Source: Symsagittifera roscoffensis (Eukaryota > Xenacoelomorpha > Acoela > Convolutidae). Taken from it: a DNA stretch of 64,000 nt. The notes below the pieces were generated by a model that was not told the origin of the DNA, made no database searches, and was given only the letters and a program-made list of their open reading frames with translations. Location of the stretch: NCBI RefSeq assembly GCF_963678635.1, contig NC_087065.1, positions 75,093,345 through 75,157,344 on the forward strand, read 5' to 3'. Shown here one piece after another: positions 49,781 through 61,319 of the stretch (positions are counted from its first letter, which is position 1; each line of letters begins with the position of its first letter). A program made the position numbers and the translations under genes.

Positions 49781-50921
49781 GTATTTGTCTTTTTCTAATA
49801 TTGTGCGTATAATCAGCTTCGCTTAGAAAAAAAATTGTTCAAAACAGGATTATCTTTAGGATCTCTAGAAGTTTGCGTCTAGCAAAAGAATCAGAGTATT
49901 ACCAATGTTGAATCGAAAATTTTTTGAAAAATAGTTATCAGGTAGCTAGTAGCTGATTATTTTTTTTCACATTTATTTTCAATAATTTTTCTGAATAGGG
50001 GACGTGCTACTGTATACTTCGTACACTACGCTTATATAAGTAAATACTCTTTTTAATAGCTATTTAACGGCTAAACTCACGCTTAAAATATTTTCGTACT
50101 TACCGTAAATTGCTGGTGACTCGTTTTTGAACTTGATTTCTAAATTGTTCTGAAAAACAAAAGCATGCAGTTCTTTTTTAAGTTGAGGATAAATTTTGAA
50201 CTTTTTCTGCTGCAGACCGAAATCATGCTTCACAGTTATTTATCACTTGACCTTGTTTGACGTGTTTTTGATGTCAGAAAAACAAAAATTTTCGAAGAAC
50301 GTTTATGAATAATAAACATCTTTTACTTTTGACCAGTAAATCTCGAACCAAATGCTCGAGTAACAATAGCACTATGATAATACTATGATAACACTATGAA
50401 TTAGTACCAAAAGTGAGAAACAAAACATATCAAAAGTATTTGGGGTTCGCTGAAAGCAGCAAAGTAAGTGTATGTGAATGGTGAATGATTGTCTTAGCTA
50501 TCTAACGACCGAGCCTTGATTGAGTTTAAATTAATTGGGTCCAAATCATTTTAGTTGTATTCTAAATATAAAAGAGTTACTAATCAAAAACCATTTCAAA
50601 TGGCTTTTTGTAAGTGTTTTTGTGGGCCAATTGTCAATTTTTTTAGTATGTTTTGCACTGGTATTAATGGCTGCTGCTGAAGTTTAAAGAGAAACTGAAT
50701 GCTTGATTCAAGATAAAGCTTTGAACTCCAGTAATACTCTTTAAATTTTCCAAAAAAAATGAGTAACGAAAATTTGATTACCTGAAGAATTTATATATTA
50801 AACATTAGACACTTTTGTCCCATCAAAGAACACAGTTAGCAATTTATAAGCAATCTATTTATAATTTTTCATATCAAGGTAAAATTCGGCCTGTGTTTGA
50901 TTGAGACCGACGTAAATTTTA
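49781..50921. other. Intergenic AT-rich stretch
   Basis: No supported gene or repeat end. Confidence 0.4.
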
Positions 50922-50929
50922 ATCAAAAG

Positions 50930-51362
50930 CAGGGGCAGATTTAGGAGGGGGTGGGGGCGGGGGGCGGACGCTTCTTTCCCTCAGGGATTCGACCCCCTGC
51001 CGACCCAAAGGGTCCCCCCTTTGGTTTTTTTCTAAGGAATCCGTTTTTGGCCGACCGACCCTAAAATGTTTTCTAAAGGCGCCTTTGGCGCCAATATATA
51101 CTAAATTTTAGGGGGGAGCGCGCCCCGAAAAAACGCGATTTTTTGGTCAAAATTTTTCAAAAAGTGTCTAAAAACGCCTCTTTTGGACTTTATTTTCAAA
51201 ATTTTGCCTGCGGCGCTAAAAATTGGGCCAAAACATGGACTAAACCGTGCTTAGGGAGAGCTCGAAAAATCAATTCAGTCGACCTAAAAAAAGGTCGACA
51301 AAATTTTCGAAAACTTTTTGAAAGTCCCCCCCCCCCTCGAGAAAATCCTAGATCCGCCCCTG
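50930..51362 (+). mobile_element. hAT-type MITE with 8-bp target duplication
   Basis: The ends are CAGGGGCAGATTTAGG and CCTAGATCCGCCCCTG. ATCAAAAG flanks both sides (50922-50929 and 51363-51370). It is clearly the same family as the copy at 39.25 kb, with shared GGCGCC hairpin and AGCGCGC blocks. It is 433 bases long and has no transposase. Confidence 0.96.
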
Positions 51363-51379
51363 ATCAAAAGCATTAAAAA

Positions 51380-51620
51380 CGTTAAATCTCTCCCCATACC
51401 CAATGTAAAGTACAAGTATTCTAATTTGCATCTACTGCCACATTTTTTCACCTCGCTTAGTTCAATTTCAAATGGATTCTAAATCCGTGTAAGTGGCCGC
51501 AATTGTTGCGTCTTAATGAGAATTTAGAATGTTTACCCGCTTTTTATATCCCGAATTGGATATATTGGCAATTGGAAGGTTCCAAACCTTCACAAACAAT
51601 GATCACAGGTGAAATAGTTT
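51380..51620 (+). mobile_element. Decayed HINE-like middle fragment
   Basis: AATCTCTCCCCATACCCAATG, AAAGTACAAG, then TTATATCCCGAATTGG and AATGATCACAGGTGAAATAG follow the order of the element core. The ends are absent. Confidence 0.5.
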
Positions 51621-51649
51621 TTTAACGTTTGAGCTCAAAGCATCGATGT

Positions 51650-51746
51650 TTTTCAGATAGTAGTGGTAATTTCAAAGTGGTAATTTCAAACGATGAAATT
51701 ACCACTTTGAAATTACCACCCCCACCCCCCCCCCCCCCCCCCCCCA
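51650..51746 (+). repeat. Inverted GTGGTAATTTCAAA repeats and poly-C
   Basis: GTGGTAATTTCAAA occurs twice in direct order at 51,663-51,688. The inverted TTTGAAATTACCAC follows, so a hairpin can form, and then comes a C-run of more than 20 interrupted by single A's. Frames through it are artefacts of the repeat. Confidence 0.8.
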
Positions 51747-52214
51747 CCTCACATAAAGATCAGTTTTATGGTCTAACGATAGGTTTGACGAGGTTAACTA
51801 TGAGGACCAAATATGTTTTTCGTGGCCTAATTAGTCTGCATGCCTTTTTTGTAATGATCAGCCATTGTGAACAGAATATTTATTTAAAAAATACTCGCAG
51901 GTGGGGAGGGGGAGTAAAAAAAGCCCAATATGGAATTATTTTGAGTGCGGAAAGATTTGCAGCCTTTAAAAAAGTCGCAATTACGCGCTGAGCATCATTG
52001 AGAAATGCCAAAATGGCACGAAAATTAGTTAAAACTGTAATTTTCAAACCCCTCGAACTTAATAAAATGTCATTTGAATATACTACTAGCTCAAATTAGC
52101 CCGATCTGACCATCGGTAAACACCTCTAATTATAAACGAAAAGCAAGCAACCGGAAAAGTGGCTAGGATGACCGCTGTTTTTAACTAATGGTGGAGATAT
52201 GTAATTGGGTGGGA

Positions 52215-52460
52215 AGGCTTGGGGAGCGGTGAAGTGGTTACGTCTCCGCCTCTTAACCGAAAGGTCGGGTGTTTGAGGCCCACCATGATGCGGGTGTTTG
52301 AGGCGCTCGTTGCTTGAGAGTTAGGCAACCTTACCCAGCCCAGAAAAACGACCAAAAAATTGCTTGTTGTTCTCAAGAAGGGACACATCAGCAGTTCGCC
52401 GTGATGAGCTGTATAGCTCGTATATTGGTGCTTTCCCTCGTGAATAAATGGTCTTGAATA
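52215..52460 (+). mobile_element. tRNA-derived SINE
   Basis: The head is tRNA-like: GGTGAAGTGGTTACGTCTCC resembles an A box, followed by CTCTTAACCGAAAGGTCGGG and a B-box-like GTTTGAGGCCC. The tail runs to GGTGCTTTCCCTCGTGAATA. The acceptor arms do not pair, so it is not a functional tRNA gene. Confidence 0.7.
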
Positions 52461-53526
52461 TGTGTGTGGGTGAGATGGATCTGAAATGCTATTTTCAGAA
52501 ACTCAGCTGCAAACTGTTATTTCGATTACCGCAGACATTTATTATTTTGGAGTACGCTACTGTGAAACCTGCAAAGAAAACCTGGCTAGAAAATTTGAAG
52601 TGAGCAATTTGTGAAAAATGTGGCTGTACACTGCGAGGGTGGAAAGTCTCATTGGAAAAAGAGCTTTCACTGAAAGAAAAACTAGGTGCTTAAGGGGTCA
52701 AGGTTCAAGGTAAACCATGGCTGAGAATACTTTTTCCTTAATTTTGTTGGGAAAATTAACCTTTAATGTTATCTGATGTTGTATTTGAATATAATCACTG
52801 ATGTTTTCATCCCAATATGATATCTTTTACCATGAAACTCAGATTTAAATTACTATCTACTCAGTCTAAAAACACATAATTAGCTATCAGACTTAGCTTG
52901 AGACAATTTTTTTTAGAAGGATGCGTGTTTTATGTCTTCTTGAACTTTTTTAATTGCTGGATTTTTGAAAAATTGAAAGTTTTTTGAAAGTTTAAAAATT
53001 TTGTCTGCTCGGTGAGTAATGTTAATTTTGACACAGTTGGCAATCATACATTCATAACTTTGGTACGCTTGGAAGCAATCATAATTTTGTCTGCACTGTA
53101 AATAATGATAATTTTTTCATGCTTGGAAGCAATATGGTGATTTTATCTCAGTGAATACGAAACCAAATTTGACGTCAACGATACCTCTGGGGATAAAACA
53201 CCAGGAAACCCTTAATGTAGAAATTGGATGTTTTCCCATCAAATTAACAAAAATTATCCAAGCATAAGTTTCATCCACAAAATGTTAATTTGATAGAGCA
53301 CTATCACATTTCTGGAGACATTATCAAGGACTCGTTTAGGAACCATCGACGGGCTCATTAAGGAAAAGGTCTAATGGGATTTGTTCTTAACTGCTGCTCA
53401 CAAGCCAAGCAAAGCAGAAGCAGCGGAAAATATTGATTATACTCAAAAACTTTGGTTATTCCCGGTTATATTGGATAGCATTTCTAAGAAATGCTTGATA
53501 TTCATATGTGACAAGATATAAAAAGT
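52461..53526. other. Intergenic
   Basis: A weak direct repeat around GGCAATCATACATTCATAAC and GGAAGCAAT..TAATTTTGTCT occurs at 52,990-53,150. No gene is supported. Confidence 0.4.
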
Positions 53527-53607
53527 AAATCATAACCCAGACGGGCCAGAGTTTTCATTTGGTCGCGACAAAGTCTTATTATAAGCCGTATACCTTATTG
53601 CGCCAAC

Positions 53608-53754
53608 ATGAAGTCGCGTATCAAAAGGCGAAATGAAAATGATACATATCATCTTCGACAAAAGTCCCATGGCAGTTGCAGTCACTTTGATTGGTTTACC
53701 ACTATCGTGCTTATTAAATTAAACAAGACTGCTCGTATCAGGGCGAGGCCCTGA
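53608..53754 (+). CDS. Possible short ORF running into a HINE-like element
   Basis: The ATG at 53608 opens MKSRIKRRNENDTYHLRQKS, HGSCSHFDWFTTIVLIK, then 11 residues from the left end of the dispersed element to TGA. The frame is also open upstream of the ATG for 27 codons (WSRQSLIISRIPYCAN precedes it). The composition is better than background, but no family is recognised and there are no splice signals. Confidence 0.2.
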   Translation: MKSRIKRRNENDTYHLRQKSHGSCSHFDWFTTIVLIKLNKTARIRARP

Positions 53755-54236
53755 ATGTTCCGACTACCTTGTAAGGTCTATAGAGAAGTAATAACATGAA
53801 AAAATCAATGTAAAAAAATATATATTTTTTAATTTGATATTTTTGCTAAAATCATCCCCCCACACGCCATATAAAGTACAAAGTGATAAATTTCGCTCCT
53901 AGTAACACATCAATTATGGCAAATAAGCTTCCTTGAACTAATTTGGTACAATTTCTAAGACGGCTTAAATCTCCGCTTACATCGCGCGTTATATATCGCG
54001 CGTTAATTGTCCCAAATTGGCCAAAAAGGCAACCTTCAAACCCCCATAACTTTACGAAAAACGATCTTTTGTGACACATCGTTTCAAATTTAGGCGCAGG
54101 ACAACAATGCTTTTTGAATGATGTAAAAAAATATCCGTCAAAAATGGCTAGTTAAAAAGTCGAAATTTGTCTGAAGAAAAAAAACCACCCCGAGCACAAA
54201 TATTCCGCTACTTTCGTAACAAAAATCGGAACAAAA
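53723..54236 (+). mobile_element. HINE-like dispersed element, near-complete reference copy
   Basis: The left end reads AACAAGACTGCTCGTATCAG with CAGGGCGAGGCCCTG and AATGTTCCGACTACC. Then come CACACGCCATATAAAGTAC, a GCGCG/CGCGCG palindrome block, CCCCCATAACTTTACG, and the right end CCGAGCACAAATATTCCG with ATCGGAACAA. About 514 bases, with no coding frame. Confidence 0.92.
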
Positions 54237-55945
54237 ACAAACTGGATATCGTCATTTTCGTTGATAGTTCAATCGATGATATCCTAACAAACTTTGTCGC
54301 TTCAGTCGCGCCATTGTTTTCAGCTCACGACTTAATTTTTCATTCGCGTTGCTGTACTTAATGGTCGCGTTGCTGAATTATTGAAAAATCATTGTTAGAA
54401 ATAAGTTCGGCTCTTTTCTACTCGCCCCCCCCCCACTTTTGAATTTCAGTTTTTAAAAATTAGTTTAACGTTGTCATAATGTAATGAAAATTTTTATTGT
54501 GAACAAACGAACTATTATGAATAGTTTTGTTATTTATATAATAGCCATAATCGTAAAACAACTAAAAGAAAGGAAAATTTGAAATGAGCCAAAAATTCGA
54601 AAGACGTTTCCAAACAAGTAAGGAAATGAAGTCACCTCACAACCGTCGTGAAATAAAAAATTTTCCTGCAATGATTAGAACAGTAAGCGTGATTATTCAA
54701 TAATTAGTTTTTTTCTCCGCTACATAATAGTTAACTTAAAAAATACTTGCGGAAGAGTTCATTCATTCGTCGCACCATGTTCTTCTTCAAGTTCGAATAC
54801 ACTTAAGTTCAAAGTCAAAAACTTAAAAATAATGGCATTTTCAATGGGCTGCGGTTCAACCCCCTATCGCCCAAATGTTCCATTTTTGACAGTTAGTGAG
54901 AATTAAATTAATTATTACTTTAAATTCCAACGTAAGTTTAAATTAAAAAAATCACTGCCTCGACAGTAATCCTGAGCAAAATGTAAGAGCGGAAAATAAG
55001 ACAAATAGATGCGGTTAGTTTTAAAAAACTTTGAAAAAGTTACAGTTCTTGCGCAAATTCAATTGAGAAAAAAACTTAAAAGACAACTTGAAATCGGCTC
55101 TCCATCCCCCTTCAATTATTTTCATTTAGGATTTGAAAACTAATTTTCTGTTTTTATAATGAAATGAAATTTTTGCATGGTGAACAAACTAACTATTGTG
55201 AACACATTTTTTCTGCATACCTTCCATCTTCACATCACGCATTCAGTCATAATAACACGTAAGACAACAAAGAAAAAGGAACGACTGAAATTCTCGGGGG
55301 AGGGAACAAATCCCTGAAATCTATTTCTTTTATCCAGAAAAAATTTCAGGATTGTTCAAAATCAGCCAATTTTTTCTTCTGTATTGTATTTAAGTTCACA
55401 GATGGAAGTGATTATGTTTTCGAACTTCTTTTTTTTTTACAATTTCATCAGTTCTCCACGCATTTCGTCAAAACTTTTTTGAATTCTTCGACTATGCTTA
55501 GGTCAAGTACATTGAAAACCATTCTATATTTTTCTGTTTGTTCTTTTATAGGTTCAAATCATCGTTAGAACAATATGCCATGTTTGAAAAGATGACTCGA
55601 TTTTGAGGTTTTTAGTTTTTTGTCAGCTCCACCGATTTTTTTATATTCTGTTCAATTAACGGCTCAACGTTGTCATTTGCTTGAAACTTTCACGCAAAGT
55701 CAGTTGCAATCGAAAAGTAAGTCTTTTATAGGTAATCTGGTGATCAACCTGTTGTTAAATTTTTATCATGTTCTCACATCGGACGATAAGCTTTGAAAAA
55801 GTCCTTGGTACTGCTGTTGAACGTGATTTTTTGTACCATAATGTGCATTATTAGCGTTCTTGATGACTTTGGGTACATCATTTTATTTTTATGTAGTTGA
55901 TAAGCAACAGCTATATTTTGCATCGAGAAAGTTTGTGAACAAATT
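54237..55945. other. Intergenic AT-rich stretch
   Basis: No supported gene or repeat end. Confidence 0.4.
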
Positions 55946-55950
55946 GAGAC

Positions 55951-56380
55951 AAGACTGTTCGTATCAGGGTGAAGCCCGGAATGTTCTGACTTCCTTTTGA
56001 AGTCTATGAGCAGTAATAAAATAAAGAAAAAGAAATGTAATAAAAAAACGTAATGACTGCCTTTTGAGGTCTATGGAGCAGTAATAAAATGAAGAAAATA
56101 AATGTAATAAAAAATCTCCGTCTAATCGTTAACAGCGCGAAATATATCGCGCGTTAGTTGTCCCAAATTGACCAAAAGGGCAATGTTTATACCCCAATAA
56201 CTTTACAAAAATTGATCACATATGAAATATCTTTTTAAATTTAAAATTTAAGCTCAGGACAGCAATACCTGTTGAATGACATACAAAAAAGGACTAGTTA
56301 AAAAATCGAAATTTGTCTGAAGAAAAAAACCACGCCGAGCACAAATATTCCGTTACTTTCGTGACAAAAGTCGAAACACC
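55951..56380 (+). mobile_element. HINE-like element with internal tandem duplication
   Basis: The left end reads ACAAGACTGTTCGTATCAG. About 65 bases carrying TCTATGGAGCAGTAATAAAA are duplicated in tandem at 55,990-56,110. The right end is GAGCACAAATATTCCGTTAC and GTCGAAACAC. Confidence 0.85.
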
Positions 56381-57343
56381 AAGCAGTGTTAAGATGTGAA
56401 CAAATTTCGAGATGCAATGCAAGCTAGTGTGTCTGGTATAAAACACATGTGAAAAAAATGAACAAAACAAACACATTTGAAAAATTTTCACACTAACACT
56501 CAATTTTTTTTCTAATTTGTTTGGCTTGATTATTATAATTGAGTGGTTGAGTAATTCAAATACTGGACTAGTGTTTAAATATTGCAAATTGGAATACTTT
56601 TTCAAATTTTGCACTAGTTTTTCAAATATGGCACGCAAACATACTAAACACGTGTGTTTTATGGCTTCATATAGGAGTCGTGCTCAGTTTTGGTAGGATA
56701 ACTAATCCATTCTTTATAAATTGGTCCCTTGTTTTGATGCTTTTTTTCAAACTTTTTCTCCAAATCACTTTGCTTTTACTCAACTGAACAATTTTCTGAG
56801 CAGGAAAAAATTAAGTGAATCTAGCGTGTTAAATGAAAAAAATGTGCTAGCTTTTGATATATGTCAGTCAAAAATTTGGCGCTATCATTCAAATTTTGTA
56901 AACGTTCAAAAAAAAACTTGTTCACATTCTCATTTGTACACATTTTTTTGAAATCTCTCACATCATATATTTTTAGCGCATCATAAAATATTTGCGCTCA
57001 GAACGCTAGAAAACAGGCATTAATTGTCCTATGGCGATCTCCCAGACTGGGTTCTTTTAAAATGATTACTTTTAAATATATATATTTGAAAAAGTGTACC
57101 TATACTGGAAATATTTTATTATGATTATTATTTAATTCTATGAAGAGAGGACAATGACTTATGATTGTTAAATTTAATGTCATGGTTTTCCATTCAGTAG
57201 ATAAAAAATGATCAAAACATGTACGTGTTTATTGGGTAACACTAATTGCCAAATTGGTCTAGACAAAACGACCGAAGCTGAAAGTAACATTTTCTAGTCA
57301 CTTGTCGCTAGACATGCACAATTTTTCAAAAAAAAACGCCAAA

Positions 57344-57520
57344 ATGGAGCTTTCTGACATTTTACGAGATGATCTGCTAAATAAAAATCCCTCCCACGAA
57401 AAATGTAGCACGCCTCTGCCGTTGCGCATTCAAATAATTCAAAAGCACTTAATTTGTGGTATCTTTTTAACTGACTTTGCACCTTCTGGTTTGAGCGGTT
57501 TTAGCATATTATATCATTTA
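57344..57520 (+). CDS. Candidate first coding exon, unknown protein
   Basis: CCAAAATGG is a good initiation context. The frame reads MELSDILRDDLLNKNPSHEK, CSTPLPLRIQIIQKHLICGI, then FAPSGLSGFSILYHL up to a phase 0 donor GTATGG. Without splicing it continues to TAG at about 57640. It pairs in phase with the small exon at 57725. No family is recognised. Confidence 0.35.
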
Positions 57521-57724
57521 GTATGGGATTTCTATCATAGAATTAACGACTTGGCCTCTTTTGTCTTCATACAAAAGACTCAATTTTGCAAATTCATTAA
57601 TCGGTTTAGCTTATGCGTCAAATATAATCTGACATCCTAGGGCGAGATGGCGACGGAAATTGAAATTGAATAAACCTAGTTATATTAATGAAATTAGTCT
57701 AAAAATGAATCCTTTTCATCGCAG

Positions 57725-57782
57725 AGGCTCATTATGATTGCAATGATGGAAATTGGCAACCAGAAATTTGCGGAATTTGATG
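57725..57782 (+). CDS. Candidate small internal exon
   Basis: The acceptor TTTTCATCGCAG|AGG and donor G|GTACGT are both good. The frame between is RLIMIAMMEIGNQKFAEFD plus one base. The combination of signals and an open frame is unlikely but not impossible by chance. No downstream partner was found before the foldback element at 57.9 kb. Confidence 0.4.
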
Positions 57783-57893
57783 GTACGTTCTTTCTTGTCA
57801 AGACAATTCAAGTACTATCATTCAAAATTTCGCCGAAGACTAGCGATTTATGGTTCTCTCATATGCCAATTACAGATTTGGGCTCTTTTTCAA

Positions 57894-59022
57894 GGTGTCC
57901 CACTCTTTAACCCTACGATATTTAACCCCCTCTGCTTACACCCCCTATATCATAACCCCGTAACGTGATAACCCCACAACAATTTAACCCCCTTTTAATG
58001 ACGATAATTTGTTTCAAATTAAGTCCTTTTTATAAGTACAGGAGTAGTCCAATTAAGCTTACTAATTGAGGCCTGAAAAGCTAGTCTTAATTCGCTTGAT
58101 GCCTCTAGCATCTCAAAAGTAATTGCATTTCGATTAGTTAGAGGAATAATCCCTCACTCACGCGTTTAAAACAGAGATAACCTACATGGTGCTAATTGAA
58201 CTTGAGTTAAATGGCGAACTTGAGTTAAATATTTGCTATTTAATCTATATTGCCAAGCAATAAAAATTTTTCCAAGTTTAATTATTTTCCTTGATTTTTC
58301 AAAATTGAGCTAGAGTCGATTTAAAACCGGCAAAATAATAAATACATACAAGGTGTTGACTTTTCTTTTCCCTCCGCCCAACCCTGTAAGGTTAACCCAT
58401 TTATTGTACCCTTGGTATACCCGTTATCATTTTTACCCGAAATTCAACTTTTTTGGGAAAATTGGAAAATTTTTTGTGTCGCCAGGGATTTGATCCTTTG
58501 ATCTCTAGATTTTGAGACTAACGCTTTAACCACTATACCATGAGGCCTTTGGTTGTCATCCGATTTATTCTTCCAAATTTGGCTCTTTGATCTTTAATTA
58601 AGCCCATGTTTGAGTTTACAAAGCGTAGATCAATTCTGTCGGCGCCAAAAGATCAAGGTCAAGAAATTCAAATGGTTTTGGACTGTTTTGTATATGCACC
58701 ATTTTGAATCATGTCGGTCGGATTCGTTTTCAAGTTCATATCAAAGTCTAGACTATCGGCAAGGTCATTTCTTTTCAAATCTAAAATGCATTTAGCAGCG
58801 TGCATGTTAACTCATTTTGGTTCGCAAAATTTTTCGCAATTAAAGCTTTGATGTTTACCGACGATATGGTTCCGAGTCCTTTTCAAGTAACTTTCACTTT
58901 GATTCTAACAATTGGTTTTAAAAAGGGGTTAAGTTGTAGTGGGGTTATCTGATTTTGGGGTTATATGAGAGGGGGTTAAGAAAAAGGGGGTTAAAAAACA
59001 CGGGGTGATAAGCGTGGGAACC
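57894..59022. mobile_element. Mutator-like foldback element with AACCCC-rich inverted ends
   Basis: CTTTTTCAA (9 bp) flanks both sides (57885-57893, 59023-59031). The left end reads GGTGTCCCACTCTTTAACCC. The right end, reverse complemented, reads GGTTCCCACGCTTATCACCC. Both arms then run about 110 bases of spaced TTAACCCCCT/ATAACCCC motifs. A long inverted end plus a 9-bp duplication fits Mutator-type elements. The interior has no transposase. It contains a degraded dispersed-repeat core (ACGCGTTTAAAAC near 58,161) and a tRNA-like sequence. Confidence 0.85.
58479..58551 (-). repeat. tRNA-like sequence (SINE head or tRNA pseudogene)
   Basis: The minus strand has CATGGTATAGTGGTTAAAGC (A box) and GGATCAAATCC (B box) at tRNA-like spacing. 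The acceptor arms do not pair well, so it is likely a pseudogene or SINE head carried within the foldback element. Confidence 0.6.
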
Positions 59023-59031
59023 CTTTTTCAA

Positions 59032-60037
59032 ACTCCCCCTCCTCAAATATTGTACTTTTTTTATTGTTTCACGTGCTATTATGGCTAAACATTCGATGTC
59101 ACGATATATAGTATAAACAACAATCTGCCAAAAAGTTGCATCTTTTAAAGTTTTTTGTCAAAATTCGTTAACTTTAAAACATGAAATCACAAATAAAACT
59201 GCTCAAATCTGATTTTTTTTAAATGAAAATTTCGCCAAAACATCGTTTGAGGAGTACGCGAGCAGTGATGCAGTTGTGGCTGATTTCAATTTTCCCACCC
59301 CCGATAAAACTACAAAACAAACTTGTTTAAAACTTGAAGTGCAAGGTTAGAATATATTTTCAAGAAATCTATCCATTTGATGAAGCTTACGCCTTTTTTG
59401 TAGCCTTGAACGTCAAAAATCTTTTTAATACACTTTAGTAATTCGAATTTGAAATAAAAATTATGGCTGGGACAGACAAAAGCCGCGGTTGTTACAAAAA
59501 TGAAACGACCCAAAAAAAGCTTAAAAAGCTCTTTCTTATAACCTCATAATAGCATCAGTTTAATGAAGTTATGAAGAGTTTTACAAGTAAAGTATGACAA
59601 ACAAATAGATTTACAATAACTTATATTAGTGAACATGCCAATTGTGATAGCAATGAGAATTTATGAATCAAAGTGTTCATATCAACAAAAGTGTCAAGTT
59701 AGTGAAATTAGGCGGGGAAGAACAAAAGTAATTCTTATTGTTCCTAATTTTCATAGACAAAAACCTCATTGAAAAATATATTCAGTTTTTCATTGTGAGG
59801 TTTATCCTGAGTACTCTTGAACAAAAGTGGAGAAGAAAAAACCTGAAACCAGAAACGCTAACTTGGAGGCAAGTAAATTGAATTCTGGAAAGCAGTCATA
59901 GCTAGACTGATTGGAGTAAGGATCCCTAAATAATGAGCACAAAACTAAGCGATAGCAACTTTACAACTACCTAATTCCCAATCAGAAATACTCTTCAATC
60001 ACACTTCCATAAGTCCAAAACTTAAGACAGAACTATC
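59032..60037. other. Intergenic AT-rich stretch
   Basis: No supported feature. Confidence 0.4.
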
Positions 60038-60230
60038 AGCCACGTAGCATAGTGGCAATTTGTTCACTTCAGGGATTTCAGATTGTGTCATCGATCCCCT
60101 GTCATGGTAATGATTGTGTGCGAGGACGAGCTCGAACGTGACCTATAGCTTCTTGTCTACCACAATGTGGCAGATTTCGGCTGCAGTAGTGGTAACACGT
60201 GAAAAACTTTGACCTATAGCTTTATTCAGA
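60038..60230 (+). mobile_element. tRNA-derived SINE
   Basis: CACGTAGCATAGTGGCAATT is a good A box. ATCGATCCCC at tRNA-like distance is a B-box relic. The body then carries GACCTATAGCTT twice, at 60,140 and 60,212. The tail end is not defined. Confidence 0.6.
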
Positions 60231-61209
60231 TTCCATAGTGTTTAAGCTCGAGGTGTCAATTAACAGTCATAAAATTGGGAACAAAAAATTAAATCGGCGC
60301 CGTTTCCCATTTTTTCAGCCAATTTTTGCTAATTCCTCCTTTCTTCATCAAATTGACCGTATAATTGAACGTTTTCTAAGAATTAAGCCAATATTGGCGT
60401 GTTCGCGGAATAACTCATGTTTTTTTTATATCAGCCGGTTTCTGCTCGACAGAAAAAAAAAGCTTTGGATACAAATATTTTGGAACTCTGAGGAGCAAAA
60501 CAAAATCAGTATTGGTTGGCGTTCTGCCGAGAAAGAGTCAATTGGTCTGCCTGCATTTTCAACAGCCAAAATTTGCTTATATTCGTTGAATAAGCCGTCT
60601 TTTTAAGCAAAATTTTGCCTCAGATTATTGTTTCTTTTTTTCTTCGACAGAGACGTCTTTGAAAAATATATTCTGTTTTTTTTATTGTTTTCAGGAAGGT
60701 CTGTCCTTAACAATTTTTTCTTCTCCATATGAGGAACCGAATCCCACAAAACTGGCTGCCTTTTGGGGGCACAACCAAGTTTTTTCATAGATTTTAGAGG
60801 GAACAAACATGCTTTACTACATCTGCAAAACAAAACAAAAAACAACAACATACATATAAATCTAAATAAAGAGCAAAATTGTTTCACAGACAAAAAAATG
60901 AAATGATTAGAAACAGATGTCTTATAAATAATACAAAATTGTGCTTGATTGGTGAAGGTGACAGTTCAAGTTTCAAAACAAATTCAAATGCTCTGCTAAC
61001 TTTTTTGATTTGAACTTTTTGGTTTTTCAAAACAAAATATAAACCGGCTACTCGATTTTAATCGAACAAAATACAGTATAATCGATTATTTTTTCAAAAA
61101 AAACTTTCTGAAGTTTTATTGAGATATAATCCATTTAATCGGTTATAAACCATTTTTATTCAACAAACGTCATCGCTTCATTTCAATTTTTGTTTTGTTT
61201 TTCAGTTGG

Positions 61210-61303
61210 TATCTTTTTTCAGTGTTTACTGTTTACTTTCTTACTGCTTACTGCTTACTGTTTACTGCTTACTGTTTACTGATTTCTTACTGATTTTACT
61301 GTG
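61210..61303 (+). repeat. TTTACTG/CTTACTG heptamer repeat
   Basis: Repeated GTTTACTGCTTACTG units, a simple minisatellite of about a dozen imperfect heptamers. Confidence 0.85.
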
Positions 61304-61319
61304 TTTTCATGCAGAATAG

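Noticed and set aside
51629-51991. 120-residue plus-strand frame
   Set aside because: It runs through a poly-C tract (a run of Pro) and an inverted repeat, so its openness is explained by low complexity.
52215-52300. Functional tRNA gene
   Set aside because: A-box and B-box-like strings are present, but the acceptor stem does not pair and a SINE-type body follows.
60238-60606. 122-residue plus-strand frame
   Set aside because: No recognisable domain or splice context, it is rich in Phe and Lys as expected of AT-rich DNA, and an opposite-strand frame starts where it ends.
61210-61303. Telomere-like or CRISPR-like array
   Set aside because: The units are contiguous imperfect heptamers with no spacers, so this is a simple minisatellite.
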